In this document: in pieces, positions 18,112-27,800 of the stretch
Numbering within the stretch: the first letter of the stretch is position 1
Layout: the number at the start of each line of letters is the position of its first letter
NCBI RefSeq assembly: GCF_004135585.1
Contig: NZ_CP035501.1
Location: 4,039,501-4,103,500, forward strand
Origin: Sphingosinicella sp. BN140058
GTDB taxonomy: Bacteria > Pseudomonadota > Alphaproteobacteria > Sphingomonadales > Sphingomonadaceae
DNA length: 64,000 nucleotides
Reading direction: 5' to 3'
Position numbers and translations under genes: made by a program
Notes under the pieces: model-generated
Databases searched by the model: none
What the model was told of the DNA's origin: nothing
The model's input: only the letters and a program-made list of their open reading frames with translations

Positions 18112-18906
18112 ATGAACGGGAATCACGCGGCCTTGGCCGCCTTCGCGCACAATCTGGCCGATCTCGCGCGGGCCGAGACCCTCCACCGCTTCGAGGCGGG
18201 AGTGGGGGCCGACGACAAGGGTGGCGCGAATGGCTTCGACCCGGTCACCGATGCGGACCGCGAGGCGGAGCGCGCGATGCGCGCTGCGATCGAGGCCGCT
18301 TATCCCGAGCACGGCATCGCCGGCGAGGAATTTCCCGAGCGGCCTTCGAGCGGCCCGTTCGTGTGGAGTCTGGATCCGGTGGACGGCACCCGCTCCTTCA
18401 CCTGCGGCCTGCCCAATTGGGTAACCCTGATCGCTCTGCTCGAGGACGGCCGCCCGACGATAGGGCTGATCGACGTGCCCTGCCTCGGCGAGCGCTATTG
18501 GGGCGCGGGTGGAGACGGAGCTTTCGTCCGCTCCGGGCAGCAGGTGCGGCTCCGCGCCAGCGACCGCACGTCCCTTGCCGAAGCGCGACTCTCGACCACC
18601 GATCCGTATCTTTTCGAAGACGCCGAACGCGGCGCGTTCGAGCGGGTCCGCGCCGGTGTCCGGACCACCCGCTATGGCCATGACGGCTATGCCTATGCCC
18701 GGCTCGCGGCAGGGACGCTCGATCTTGTCATCGAATCACAGCTGAAACCGTATGACTATAACGCTCTCATTCCGGTGGTGCGCGCCGCCGGCGGAGTCAT
18801 CGGTGATTGGACTGGCGGCGACGATTTTTCTGCCGGGCGGGTCATCGCAGCGGCCACGCCCGCTCTGTTCGAGCAGGCGGTGGCCGTGATGCGAGACGCC
18901 GGCTGA
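18112..18906 (+). CDS. hisN: Histidinol-phosphatase, inositol-monophosphatase family
   Basis: The protein of 264 residues belongs to the IMPase superfamily: metal-binding blocks FDPVTDADREAE, GEEFPE, LDPVDGTRSF and the late block KPYDYNALIPVVRAAGG. The KPYDYNALIP version, rather than WDxAP, is that of HisN-type histidinol-phosphate phosphatases of actinobacteria and alphaproteobacteria. It would dephosphorylate L-histidinol phosphate, the step absent from the his operon at 22-29 kb because the HisB part there has no HAD phosphatase domain. An ATG six bases earlier (18106) is possible; the one chosen has GAGG at a better distance. Confidence 0.88.
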   Translation: MNGNHAALAAFAHNLADLARAETLHRFEAGVGADDKGGANGFDPVTDADREAERAMRAAIEAAYPEHGIAGEEFPERPSSGPFVWSLDPVDGTRSFTCGLPNWVTLIALLEDGRPTIGLIDVPCLGERYWGAGGDGAFVRSGQQVRLRASDRTSLAEARLSTTDPYLFEDAERGAFERVRAGVRTTRYGHDGYAYARLAAGTLDLVIESQLKPYDYNALIPVVRAAGGVIGDWTGGDDFSAGRVIAAATPALFEQAVAVMRDAG

Positions 18907-18942
18907 GAGCGTCCGAAGCGGCGCACCCGGCGCTGCTTCGCC

Positions 18943-19221
18943 TCAATCGTCGCGGCTGCGCCGTGTGATGCGGAGCGTGTCCGGCGCCAGCTTCAGGTCA
19001 TAGGTCTCGCCATTGGCGAGCCGCGCGTCGTCGACTTCCCAGCGGCGACCGTCGTCGAGCTCGATATCGTCCCAGGCGACGAAGCCGTTGGCCTGGAGGA
19101 CACGAACGATCGCCGCGCGTTCGGCTTCGGTCGGAGCCCGGTCGGGGGTGCCGGCGGCCGAGGCAGTCACGGGAACGATGCCGATCGTCGCGGCGATGAG
19201 GAGCGGGGTGCGGATGCGCAT
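18943..19221 (-). CDS. PepSY-domain-like periplasmic protein
   Basis: A small secreted protein of 92 residues: signal peptide MRIRTPLLIAATIGIVPVTASA followed by a PepSY-like alpha-beta segment (EAERAAIVRVLQANGFVAWD then a strand pair GRRWEVDDARLANGETYDLKL). Small PepSY proteins commonly sit next to OmpR-type two-component systems and may inhibit proteases or sense periplasmic stress. Here it is divergent from such a pair, with 174 bases between the starts, which makes shared regulation likely. Function beyond that is inference. Confidence 0.8.
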   Translation of the reverse strand: MRIRTPLLIAATIGIVPVTASAAGTPDRAPTEAERAAIVRVLQANGFVAWDDIELDDGRRWEVDDARLANGETYDLKLAPDTLRITRRSRDD

Positions 19222-19395
19222 GATCTTGGTCCTGTGTGGGAGTAGGGGTCATGGAGCAGCCGGTGAGGCCCGTGTTCGTCTCCATGAATGCCTTCTGCCG
19301 GTCGGCGCTGACGCTTGGCTTGCTCCAACCTTTGAATTTCGTCAGCTTCGCGCACGGCCATTGTCTCGGGCGCTCGGCTCTGAAAGACAGAGAGC

Positions 19396-20073
19396 ATGCA
19401 CATCCTGCTCGTAGAGGACGATCCCCGCGTCGGCGCCTTTTTGCGCAAGGGCCTGGAAGAAGAAGGCCACATCGTCGATCTGCGCGAAGACGGTCGCTCC
19501 GGACTGATCCAGGCCTCGACCGAGCGCTACGATGTCATCCTGCTCGATCGCATGCTGCCGCATGTCGACGGTCTCAAGATCCTCCAGACCTTGCGCGCAA
19601 CCGGGGACTCGACACCCGTCCTGATCCTCAGCGCGCTCGGCGACGTCGATGAGCGGGTGAAGGGGCTCCGCGCCGGCAGTGACGATTACCTCGCCAAGCC
19701 GGTCGCGATCTCGGAGCTGATCGCCCGGGTCGAGGCGCTCGGGCGGCGGGGCGTGCTTCAGGAAGAGGTGTCGGATCTGCGTGTCGGGCCGCTGTTGGTC
19801 GATCGTCTCGGCCATTGCGTGAAGCTCGATGGGAAGGTGGTGGACCTCACCGCGCGCGAGTACCGGATCCTGGAAATGCTCGCGCTTCATGCCGGCCGGG
19901 TGGTGACCCGCTCGATGCTGCTCGAGCATGTCTGGAACTACCATTTCGATCCGCAGACCAACGTGATCGATCAACATCTCAGCCGCCTTCGCCAGAAGCT
20001 GGCACTGGTCTCGCCGGCAGCGCTCATCCACACCGTAAGAGGCTCCGGCTACATGCTTCGGGCCGATCCGTGA
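19396..20073 (+). CDS. OmpR/PhoB-family response regulator
   Basis: This 225-residue protein has a receiver domain with acidic pocket Glu-Asp-Asp at residues 7-9, phosphoacceptor Asp51 (YDVILLDRMLP), Ser in LILSA and Lys in YLAKP, then a winged-helix DNA-binding domain with DLTAREYRILEMLALH and the recognition stretch NVIDQHLSRLRQKL. It is the standard length. The gene overlaps the histidine kinase start by four bases, so the two are translated together. It likely controls the divergent PepSY gene and other envelope functions. Confidence 0.95.
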   Translation: MHILLVEDDPRVGAFLRKGLEEEGHIVDLREDGRSGLIQASTERYDVILLDRMLPHVDGLKILQTLRATGDSTPVLILSALGDVDERVKGLRAGSDDYLAKPVAISELIARVEALGRRGVLQEEVSDLRVGPLLVDRLGHCVKLDGKVVDLTAREYRILEMLALHAGRVVTRSMLLEHVWNYHFDPQTNVIDQHLSRLRQKLALVSPAALIHTVRGSGYMLRADP

Positions 20074-21461
20074 GGCTGCTTCGCAGTTTCTCCTTCCGTC
20101 TGGCGGCGAGCTACGCACTGATCTTCTCAATCTCGCTGGCGCTCGTGCTCGGCACCTATCAGCTGGTCAGCATCACTTGGCCGCGCAATGCCGTGAAAGC
20201 GGAACTCGAAAGGGAGTCGGATGCGCTCGCCTCCGCCTATCGCGGCGATCGCCATGCGCTGGCGAGACGGCTGGAAGCGCGCGCAGGCGCGCCCTCCCAC
20301 CGCGCCGGCTTTCACCTGCTTGCCGATCCGGGCGGGACGGTGGTGAGCACCAACCTGCCGAGCTGGCCCGCATATCGTGGGACCGGTTGGCATTCGATCG
20401 AGGCCGACATCTACCGCGACGGCGACGAGGACGATCATGAGGCGCTGGTCCTCGATCGCCGCCTGTCGGACGGATCGCGTTTGATGCTCGGCCGCGACGT
20501 CGAGGATCTGGACGATGTCGAGGAAGCGATCGCGTCGGCTGTGCTCTACCTGATCGCCGCGACTCTGCTTCTGGCCACCATCGGTGCCTTGCTGATGAAC
20601 TGGGCGATCGGGCGCCGCCTCGGCGCGGTCACGAAAACGGCGCGCCGGGTCATGGCCGGCGATCTCGCCGGGCGCGTTCCGATCAACGGCAGCGGCGACG
20701 AATTCGATCGTCTGGCGGTTACCCTCAATCTGATGCTCGAGCGGGTCCAGGCGGGCGTGGAGGCGGTACGGACGGCATCGGACAGCGTCGCGCATGAACT
20801 GCGAACGCCGCTCAGCCGCTTGCAGGCAAGCCTTGGAAAGCTCGCATCGCCGGACGCCGAGACGTCGGCGAATCTGCTCGATGTGATCGACGAGGCGGAT
20901 CGCCTGCAGGCCTTGTTCGATGCGGTGCTGCGCATCTCCCGTATCGAGAGCGGCCGGCACGACGCGGAGTTCGTCCTTGTCGATCTTGCCGAATTGATCG
21001 GCGACGCTGTGGAACTCTATGGTCCCGCCGCCGAGGACAATGCGATCCATGTTGCGCAGGAGCTCGGCGGCGATCTGGTGGTCCTCGGCGATCGCGACCT
21101 TCTGTTCCAGATGGTTGCCAATCTCCTCGACAACGCGATCAAGTTCACGCCCGCTGGTGGTTACGTGACGGTTCGGGCCGCTCGTGGGGAGGATAAGGTT
21201 CGGCTGCAGGTCGCCGACACCGGTCCCGGAGTTCCGGATGAGGCGATCAGCCGCCTGGGCAATCGCTTCTTCCGTGCCCCGGCTTCGCTGGAAGCGCCCG
21301 GAGTGGGGCTGGGCTTGTCGCTCGTACGGGCGATCGTGCGCTTGCACGAAGGAGAGATCTCCTTCCGCACCGGTGGACCGGGCTTGGTTGTGGACGTTCG
21401 CCTTTCCGCAGCAGGAGACGGAACACGGCCGCGCGCCGAGAGCGGCCGTGTCCAGCGCTGA
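20070..21461 (+). CDS. Sensor histidine kinase
   Basis: A 463-residue inner-membrane kinase starting at GTG within the response regulator stop. It has an N-terminal membrane helix (LAASYALIFSISLALVLGTY), a periplasmic sensor region of about 125 residues, a second helix (LYLIAATLLLATIGALLMNW), HAMP, the H-box SVAHELRTPLSRL with His242, N-box NLLDNAIKFTP, G1 VADTGPGVPD and G2 GVGLGLSLVRAIV. It phosphorylates the regulator encoded upstream. The periplasmic part shows no recognisable ligand domain. A 10-base-stem hairpin lies within its last codons. Confidence 0.95.
   Translation: MRLLRSFSFRLAASYALIFSISLALVLGTYQLVSITWPRNAVKAELERESDALASAYRGDRHALARRLEARAGAPSHRAGFHLLADPGGTVVSTNLPSWPAYRGTGWHSIEADIYRDGDEDDHEALVLDRRLSDGSRLMLGRDVEDLDDVEEAIASAVLYLIAATLLLATIGALLMNWAIGRRLGAVTKTARRVMAGDLAGRVPINGSGDEFDRLAVTLNLMLERVQAGVEAVRTASDSVAHELRTPLSRLQASLGKLASPDAETSANLLDVIDEADRLQALFDAVLRISRIESGRHDAEFVLVDLAELIGDAVELYGPAAEDNAIHVAQELGGDLVVLGDRDLLFQMVANLLDNAIKFTPAGGYVTVRAARGEDKVRLQVADTGPGVPDEAISRLGNRFFRAPASLEAPGVGLGLSLVRAIVRLHEGEISFRTGGPGLVVDVRLSAAGDGTRPRAESGRVQR
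21423..21451. terminator. Perfect hairpin inside the kinase 3' end
   Basis: ACACGGCCGC (21423-21432) pairs exactly with GCGGCCGTGT (21442-21451). The kinase and YceI stops are separated by only three bases, so this stem, located in kinase coding sequence, could act as terminator for the oncoming YceI transcript. There is no U-tract, so this is tentative. Confidence 0.4.
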
Positions 21462-21464
21462 ACG

Positions 21465-22094
21465 TTACTTCTGGAAGGCGGCGGAGATGTCGAGCTTCAC
21501 CGAGTCGCCCACCATCGGAACGCCGAAGCCAAGGCCGAACTGACTGCGCTGGATCGTTCCGGTAGCGTGGAAGCCGACATTCTCCTTGCCGCCCATCTCC
21601 GCCGGCATCTTGCCGGCGCCGTAGAATTCCGCGTTCAAGGTGACGGGCTTGGTGACTCCGTTCAGGGTCAAGTCGCCGGTGATCCGCGCCTTCTGACCGC
21701 TGGCGACAACGGCAGTGGATACGAAGCGAGCGTCCGCGGGAGAGCCTCCGAAGAAATCGGGTTTGCCGCCGTCCTTGCCGGGACGCAGCAGGTGCTGGGT
21801 GAGGCCAGCGCTTGCGGTGACGACCTTCGACACCGGGATGGTCACATCGACCTTGGCGGAATTCGGTGCCTTGGGATCGATCGTGAGCGTTCCGGTGACG
21901 TCGCCGAAGATGCCTGTGTAAGGCGAGAAACCGAGATGATCGAGCGTCCAGATGACCAGCGTATGGTTCGGATCGGCCGTATAGGTTCCGCCAGTCACCG
22001 CCGCGGGATTGCGGCTACCCGGCGCCGAAGTCGGCGCCTGTGCAATGGCCATGGTGGAAACGAGAGCGAAAGCGGCGGCGTAGACGATGCGCAT
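21465..22094 (-). CDS. YceI-family periplasmic protein
   Basis: The 209-residue protein has a signal peptide (MRIVYAAAFALVSTMAIAQA) and a YceI lipocalin-like beta-barrel: GTYTADPNHTLVIWTLDHLG, a central KVDVTIPVSKVVT strand, LTLNGVTKPVTLNAEF and the closing SQFGLGFGVPMVGDSVKL. Known YceI structures bind polyisoprenoid such as octaprenyl phosphate in the barrel, and a similar carrier role in the periplasm is likely. The chosen ATG begins the signal peptide; a start 36 bases earlier is not supported. It sits between the kinase and the end of the his operon and appears to be its own unit. Confidence 0.92.
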   Translation of the reverse strand: MRIVYAAAFALVSTMAIAQAPTSAPGSRNPAAVTGGTYTADPNHTLVIWTLDHLGFSPYTGIFGDVTGTLTIDPKAPNSAKVDVTIPVSKVVTASAGLTQHLLRPGKDGGKPDFFGGSPADARFVSTAVVASGQKARITGDLTLNGVTKPVTLNAEFYGAGKMPAEMGGKENVGFHATGTIQRSQFGLGFGVPMVGDSVKLDISAAFQK

Positions 22095-22166
22095 GGGTGA
22101 ACTCCGAACCGGGGAGAGCGACACAAGCATAGCGCGCGTTGGGATGGAAGGCGCTTCCGTAACGCG

Positions 22167-22799
22167 TCAGGCTTTGTGTCGTCGGCGCAAGATGTCGACC
22201 ACATCCGTCCACTCATATCCCCGCGCCTCCATCAGCACGGACACGTGGTACAACAGGTCGGCGGTCTCTTCGGCGCAGCCGACGGCGTCTCGGGTGACGC
22301 CGGCAAGCGCGACCTCGACGCCTTCCTCCCCGATCTTCTGCGCGATCTTGGCATTGCCCTCGGCGAGCAGGCGACGGGTGTAGCTCGTCGCCTCGCCCGA
22401 GACGGCGCGGTCGTGAACAATGCGGGAAAGCTCGGCGAGCCAGCCGGGTCCCTGCTCCTCGCCGCCGAAACAGGAGGCGGTGCCGAGATGACAGGTCGGG
22501 CCCTCGGGAATGGCGCGGACGAGGAGGGCATCGGAGTCGCAATCCTCGTGGACGCTGCGCACGGCCAGACGGTTTCCGCTGGTCTCGCCTTTCATCCACA
22601 GCCGCCCCTTGGAGCGGCTGTAGAAGGTGGCGAAGCCGGAGGAGAGGGTGGCAGCGAGCGCTTCCCGATTCATATAGCCGAGCATCAGCAGCCGGCCGGT
22701 GGCGATGTCCTGCACGGCGGCGGGCAGAAGGTCGTCCATCTTCTCCCAGGCGAGCGCGTTGATGTCGGCGGCGCTCAGCGGCGCATTTCGATCCCGCAT
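22167..22799 (-). CDS. hisI: Bifunctional phosphoribosyl-AMP cyclohydrolase / phosphoribosyl-ATP pyrophosphatase
   Basis: Both domains of HisIE are present in 210 residues. The HisI part shows [26 protein letters not shown] and GPTCH, where Asp and Cys residues bind Mg and Zn; the HisE part shows [12 protein letters not shown] and EETADLLYH. The enzyme carries out steps two and three of histidine synthesis. Fusion of these domains is normal in enterobacteria and xanthomonads, whereas most alphaproteobacteria keep hisI and hisE apart. It overlaps hisF by 25 bases and is the last gene of the operon. Confidence 0.95.
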   Translation of the reverse strand: MRDRNAPLSAADINALAWEKMDDLLPAAVQDIATGRLLMLGYMNREALAATLSSGFATFYSRSKGRLWMKGETSGNRLAVRSVHEDCDSDALLVRAIPEGPTCHLGTASCFGGEEQGPGWLAELSRIVHDRAVSGEATSYTRRLLAEGNAKIAQKIGEEGVEVALAGVTRDAVGCAEETADLLYHVSVLMEARGYEWTDVVDILRRRHKA

Positions 22800-23542
22800 G
22801 TTGCCAGATACTCCTTCAATTGGGGGATCGCGATCAGACGATCGTGGAACACGGTGGCGGCCAGCGCGCCGCTTGCGCCGGCCTCGAGGAACGCATCGCG
22901 GAAATGCTCGGGCGCGCCGGCACCGCCGGAGGCGATCACCGGCACTTCGACGCTGTCCACGACGGCCTTGGTGTGGGCGAGATCATAGCCGGTGCGTACG
23001 CCGTCCCGGCGCATGCAATTGAGCACGATTTCGCCGGCACCGCGCTCCGTCGCTTCTCGCGCCCAGTCGAGCGTGCGGCGACCGGTGTCGCGCGTGGCAT
23101 CGGGAGAACCGGTATATTGCTTCACCCAATAGTCTCCGTCCGCCTCGAAGCTGTCGACGCCGAGGACGATGCACTGGCTGCCGAAATCGCGGGCCAGTTC
23201 CTCGATCAAGGCAGGTCGTTCGAGGGCCGGCGAGTTGATCGAGACTTTGTCGGCGCCATTGTCGAGACAGGCTGCAGCCTGGTCGCGGGTTCGGACACCG
23301 CCGGCGACGGCGAACGGAATGTCGATCACCTTCGCAATCCGGCGCACCCATTCAGGGTCGAGGCTGCGCCGCTCCGCGCTCGCGGAGATGTCGTAGAAAA
23401 CCAGCTCGTCGGCGCCTTCTTCACGGTAACGCATCGCGCTCTCGACGATGTCGCCGACATCGCGATGGTCGCGGAACTGGATGCCCTTGACGACGCGGCC
23501 GTCCTTGACGTCGAGGCAGGGGATGATCCTACGCGCCGGCAA
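22775..23542 (-). CDS. hisF: Imidazole glycerol phosphate synthase, cyclase subunit
   Basis: A 255-residue (beta-alpha)8 barrel with the N-terminal [15 protein letters not shown] block holding catalytic Asp11 and the later [11 protein letters not shown] with Asp130-equivalent, and the phosphate loops VAGGVRT and [11 protein letters not shown]. It condenses PRFAR with ammonia delivered by HisH to give imidazole glycerol phosphate and AICAR. Length and motifs are canonical. It overlaps hisA by 14 bases at its 5' end and hisI by 25 at its 3' end. Confidence 0.96.
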   Translation of the reverse strand: MPARRIIPCLDVKDGRVVKGIQFRDHRDVGDIVESAMRYREEGADELVFYDISASAERRSLDPEWVRRIAKVIDIPFAVAGGVRTRDQAAACLDNGADKVSINSPALERPALIEELARDFGSQCIVLGVDSFEADGDYWVKQYTGSPDATRDTGRRTLDWAREATERGAGEIVLNCMRRDGVRTGYDLAHTKAVVDSVEVPVIASGGAGAPEHFRDAFLEAGASGALAATVFHDRLIAIPQLKEYLATCGIEMRR

Positions 23543-24248
23543 GGTTCACCGCCTCCTCGAGCGTGATCCGCCCCTCCCACAAAGCCTTGCCGACGATCGC
23601 ACCGTCGGTGTCGAGGCGCTTCAGATCGTCGAGCGACGAAACGCCGCCCGACGCCTGGATGGCGACGTGGGGCAGGCGCCGGCCGGCGTCTTCGAGCAGT
23701 TCGAAATTGGGTCCGGCAAGCATGCCGTCGCGGCCGATATCCGTCAGGAGCAAGTGCCTGGCCTCGGGGTACAAAGCGGCAATGTCCCACAAGGATCGTC
23801 CGCTGTCCTCGGTCCAGCCCGCAGTCGCCACGATGGGCGTTCCGTCGATCACCCGCACGTCGAGCGACAAGGTGATGCGGTCACCGCCATGTTCCGCCAG
23901 GAAGCCGCGGACGAGATCCGGTTGCTTTACAGCGAGACTGCCGATCACCACACGGCCGACGCCGGCGTCGAACATTCGCGCGATCTGCTCGCCGGTCCGA
24001 AATCCGCCGGCAACTTGGAGTCTGAGGGGGGCGGCGCGGGCGAGATCCGCGATCAGATCGTGCTGGACGGGGGTGCCCGCCCGTGCGCCGTCGAGATCGA
24101 CGACATGCGCCCACAGTGCGCCTGCCGCTGCGAATTGGGCCAGCGCTTCTGCCGGATCCGCCGCATAGGTGGTGGCGTCGTCGAAGCGACCCTGCGCGAG
24201 CCGGACGACGCGGCCCCCCATCAGGTCCATGGCGGGATAGATGATCAT
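23529..24248 (-). CDS. hisA: ProFAR isomerase
   Basis: The 239-residue barrel begins [20 protein letters not shown], with the catalytic Asp in AMDL, and shows the phosphate-binding blocks [13 protein letters not shown] and [13 protein letters not shown] plus the second catalytic Asp in TDIGRDG. It isomerises ProFAR to PRFAR. The internal repeat of the half-barrels, typical of HisA and HisF, is visible. The start overlaps the hisH stop by four bases. Confidence 0.96.
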   Translation of the reverse strand: MIIYPAMDLMGGRVVRLAQGRFDDATTYAADPAEALAQFAAAGALWAHVVDLDGARAGTPVQHDLIADLARAAPLRLQVAGGFRTGEQIARMFDAGVGRVVIGSLAVKQPDLVRGFLAEHGGDRITLSLDVRVIDGTPIVATAGWTEDSGRSLWDIAALYPEARHLLLTDIGRDGMLAGPNFELLEDAGRRLPHVAIQASGGVSSLDDLKRLDTDGAIVGKALWEGRITLEEAVNLAGA

Positions 24249-24826
24249 GCCTTCAGGAAACTCTCGAGGAAGCGCGCGCCGGCCTCGCCGGAGCGCTCTG
24301 GGTGGAACTGTGCGCCGAGGAAATTGGCGGAACGAACAGCAGCTGGAATCTCGCGCCCGTACTGCGCGCTGGCGACGGTTACCGGCCCCGGATCGCTGGC
24401 GAAGCTGTTGGCGAAATAGACATAGTCGCCTGGCGCGAGTCCAAGATCCGGATCGCGCACATCCAGCTTGCTCCAGCCCATGTGCGGCACCGGCATGCCG
24501 GGCCGTGCCACGAGCTTGCGGACCCGGCCGGGGATGATGCCGAGGCAGGCGGTATCTTCTTCCTCGCTATGTTCGAACAGCAATTGCATGCCCAGGCAGA
24601 TGCCGAGCACCGGCTGAGTGAGCCCGCGCAGCGTTCCGGCAAGGCCGCGGGCGTTGATCTGCTCCATCGCGTAGCCGGCGGCGCCCACCCCGGGAAAGAT
24701 GACCTTGTCGGCCGCGCCGATCACCTCCGGATCCCCGGTGATGGTCGGCGACAGCCCAAATCGCTCGAACGCGATGCCGACCGACCCAATGTTGCCGCAG
24801 CCGATGTCGACGATGACGAGATTCAC
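24245..24826 (-). CDS. hisH: Imidazole glycerol phosphate synthase, glutaminase subunit
   Basis: A class-I glutamine amidotransferase of 193 residues. The catalytic Cys lies in LGICLGMQLLFE, and the His-Glu pair in AQFHPERSGEAG. The oxyanion region PGVGAAGYAMEQ is present. It supplies ammonia to HisF. Translation starts at GTG overlapping the TGA of the fused hisDCB frame, so it is coupled to it. A longer frame upstream only overlaps hisB out of frame. Confidence 0.95.
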   Translation of the reverse strand: MNLVIVDIGCGNIGSVGIAFERFGLSPTITGDPEVIGAADKVIFPGVGAAGYAMEQINARGLAGTLRGLTQPVLGICLGMQLLFEHSEEEDTACLGIIPGRVRKLVARPGMPVPHMGWSKLDVRDPDLGLAPGDYVYFANSFASDPGPVTVASAQYGREIPAAVRSANFLGAQFHPERSGEAGARFLESFLKA

Positions 24827-27800
24827 AACACGCCTTTCGTGCTCGGCATTGCGTCGCGATCGCCCTCGCGCCCGACCGCCTGGCGGAGCGCGCGTCCGAA
24901 TGCCTTGAAGCAGGCCTCGGTCTTGTGGTGGTCGTTTTCGCCCTGCACGCGGACGTGGATCGCCGCGCCGAGGCTGTCGGCCAGCGAGCGGAAGACGTGG
25001 CGGGTCATCTCGGTCGGATAGTCGCCGATGTGGCTCGCCTCGAACGTGCCTTCGAAGACGCTGTACGGGCGTCCGGAAAGGTCGATCAGAACATGCGCCT
25101 CGGTCTCGTCCATCGGCAGGGAGAAACCGAAGCGGCCGATACCGCGTCGGTCGGCGAGCGCGCGCGACAGCGCCGTGCCGAACGCGATCGCGCAATCCTC
25201 GACGCTGTGATGGGCGTCGATTTCGAGATCGCCTTCGCACGACAGGATCAGGCTGAACCCGGCATGCGCTGCAATCTGATCGAGCATGTGGTCGTAGAAA
25301 GGAATGCCGGTGTCGATCTTGCGCGGTGCCGGGCGATCCAGATCGACCGCGACTGCAATCTTGGTCTCTTTGGTGTCGCGCACGACCTCGCCACGCCGGG
25401 CCGGCGAATCGTTGGCCGGAACCCCGAAGGCGGCGAGGGCGGCGTCGTTTTCGGCATCGGTGCCGATCGTGATTCGGACCCCGCCCGGTGCGGCATTCGG
25501 CCGGAAGCGGGCGCGGATGCCGAGGCCGTTGAGCTTCTTTGCGAGAGCGGCAGGATCGTCGACTTCGAGGAACAGGAAGTTGCCGCCGCCGCTGCGCACG
25601 GCGTTAACGATCGGTGCGCGGGCGAACTCGCCAGCCAGCCGATCTCGATCGGCCTTGATCCGCGCGATCCGCTCGAGGTGGATCGGGCGTCGCGATGGCG
25701 AAAGCGCCGCAAGCGCAGCCTCGATCGAAAGGCTCGGCAAGGGATAAGGGGGAAGCGCACGCGCCGCGATCGCGATCAGATCCGGGTTGCCGAGCAAGGC
25801 GCCGATCCGGGCGCCGGCAAGCCCGAAGGCCTTGCTCAGCGTCTTGAGGATGGCGAGGTTGGGCCGACGGATCGCTTCCTCGGCGAGGCTCGGTGTTTCC
25901 GAGAATTCGAGATAGGCCTCGTCGAGCACGATCAGGGTGTTCGGAAGCGCATCGGCGACGCGAAGCACGTCGGCGGGATCGACGAGATTGCCGGTCGGAT
26001 TGTTGGGCGCGCAGATGAAGGCGAGCTTCAGCGACGGCTCGTGGCGGACGGTGTCGAGAAAGGCATCGGCGTCGAAATCGAAATTGGCGTCGAGCTTCGC
26101 TTCGATCAGCCGCGCGCCCTGCAACTTGGCGAAATGGCCGTAAGCCGAGAAGGTCGGCGTGCAGATGGAGACGGCGTCCAGCGCCGGCCGGCAGAAGGCG
26201 CGGATCAGGATGTCGATTGCGTCGTCGGCACCGCGGGTGACGATCAGATTGTCGGGTGCAACACCGTAGAGAGCAGCCATCGCCTTCTTGAGGCGGGCGG
26301 GCTGCGGTTCGGGATAGCGGTTGAGGCCGGCCGCGAGCGCGCCTTCGCTGAGCGGCGCGAATGGATTCTCGTTGGCGTCGAGCTTGATCGCATCCGGCCC
26401 GAACGCCTCGTTCGCCTGCGCCGCAATATCGAACGGCGGCAGCGCAAGGATCTCCGGTCTCGCCAAGGCTTCCGCCACCTCTTTCACTCCCCTCCCGCTC
26501 GGGGAAGGGAATGGGGGTGGGGCAGCGTTGGAACCTGCCGCAACCGCTAGCCGCGCATCGGCCGAACGGGCATGCGCTTCCAGGCCCTCGAGCCGTGCCA
26601 GCGCCGCCGCCGGGCCCGCAATGCGCACAGCGGCCTCGGCCGTGACCGTCTGCACGCTGATCGCCTTGAGGAAGGTATAGGCCGAAACCCCGCTCCAGGC
26701 GCGGGCTGCGCCGTCGGTAGGAAGGACATGGCTGGATCCGGCGAGATAATCGCCGAACGTCTCGGACGCGAGGCGGCCGGCGAAGATCGCGCCAGCGTTG
26801 CGTATGCCTCCGAGCAGGTCTTCAGGCTGTGCCACGGCCAGCGACAGATGCTCGGGCGCATAGAGATTGGCGACCTCTGCCGCGTCCTTGAGATCGGCGG
26901 TGATGACGAACCGGGCATGGGCCAGCGACGCCTCGGCAATCTCCGCGCGCGGCAGCGTCGCCGCCTGTGCGGACACTTCACGCTCCACGGCGTCGGCGAG
27001 TGCCTTGGACGGCGTCGCCAGCAACACCTGCGCCGTCGGATCATGCTCGGCCTGGCTGAGCAGGTCGGCGGCGACCGTTGTCGGATCCGCGCTGTCGTCG
27101 GCGATCACCATCAGTTCGCTCGGCCCCGCCGGCATGTCGATCGCAGCTCCGCCGGGCAGCGAGGCGACGTAATTCTTCGCCTCGGCGACCCAGGCGTTGC
27201 CAGGTCCGCAGATCTTCGCCGCCGCCGGGATGTCGCCGGCGCCGAACGCCAGAGCGGCGATCGCCTGCGCACCGCCGACCGTCCAGATCGCGTCGATTTC
27301 ACAAAGCTCTGCGGCAAGCGCGATCACCGGATCGAGTCCGCCGCCGGGGCGGGGCGGCGTTGCGACGACGATCTCGGCAACGCCGGCGGCACGGGCCGGG
27401 ATGGCGAGCATCAGCAGAGTTGAGAAAAGCGGCGTCTTGCCACCGGGAATGTAGAGCCCAACCCGGTCGATCGCCCGCCAGATCTTGCGAACGGTAAGGC
27501 CAGGCAGCGTCTCGACGACATGATCCTGCGGCAAGCTGCCGGCGTGAAAGGTTTCGATGTTGCGCGCAGCCAGCTCGATCGCTTCAATCTGATCTGCGGA
27601 AAGGGTGCGGCGTGCCTCGGCGGCGATCGGCGCCACGGCGACCCGCGTCGGCGCTTCGCCGTCGAGGCGGGTCGCCTGCTGCACCAGCGCTTCCCAGCCG
27701 CGGCTGCGGACGTCGTCGACGATCGCGCGCACCGCGACCTGCAGAGCGGGATCGCTGCGCTGCTCGGGGCGGGCGAGGGCTATGCGGCGCGCGGCCGCGT

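Noticed and set aside
16031..18112. 693-codon minus-strand frame over the autotransporter
   Set aside because: It is a shadow of the autotransporter with no coherent domain, and it crosses two hairpins and dgkA in another frame.
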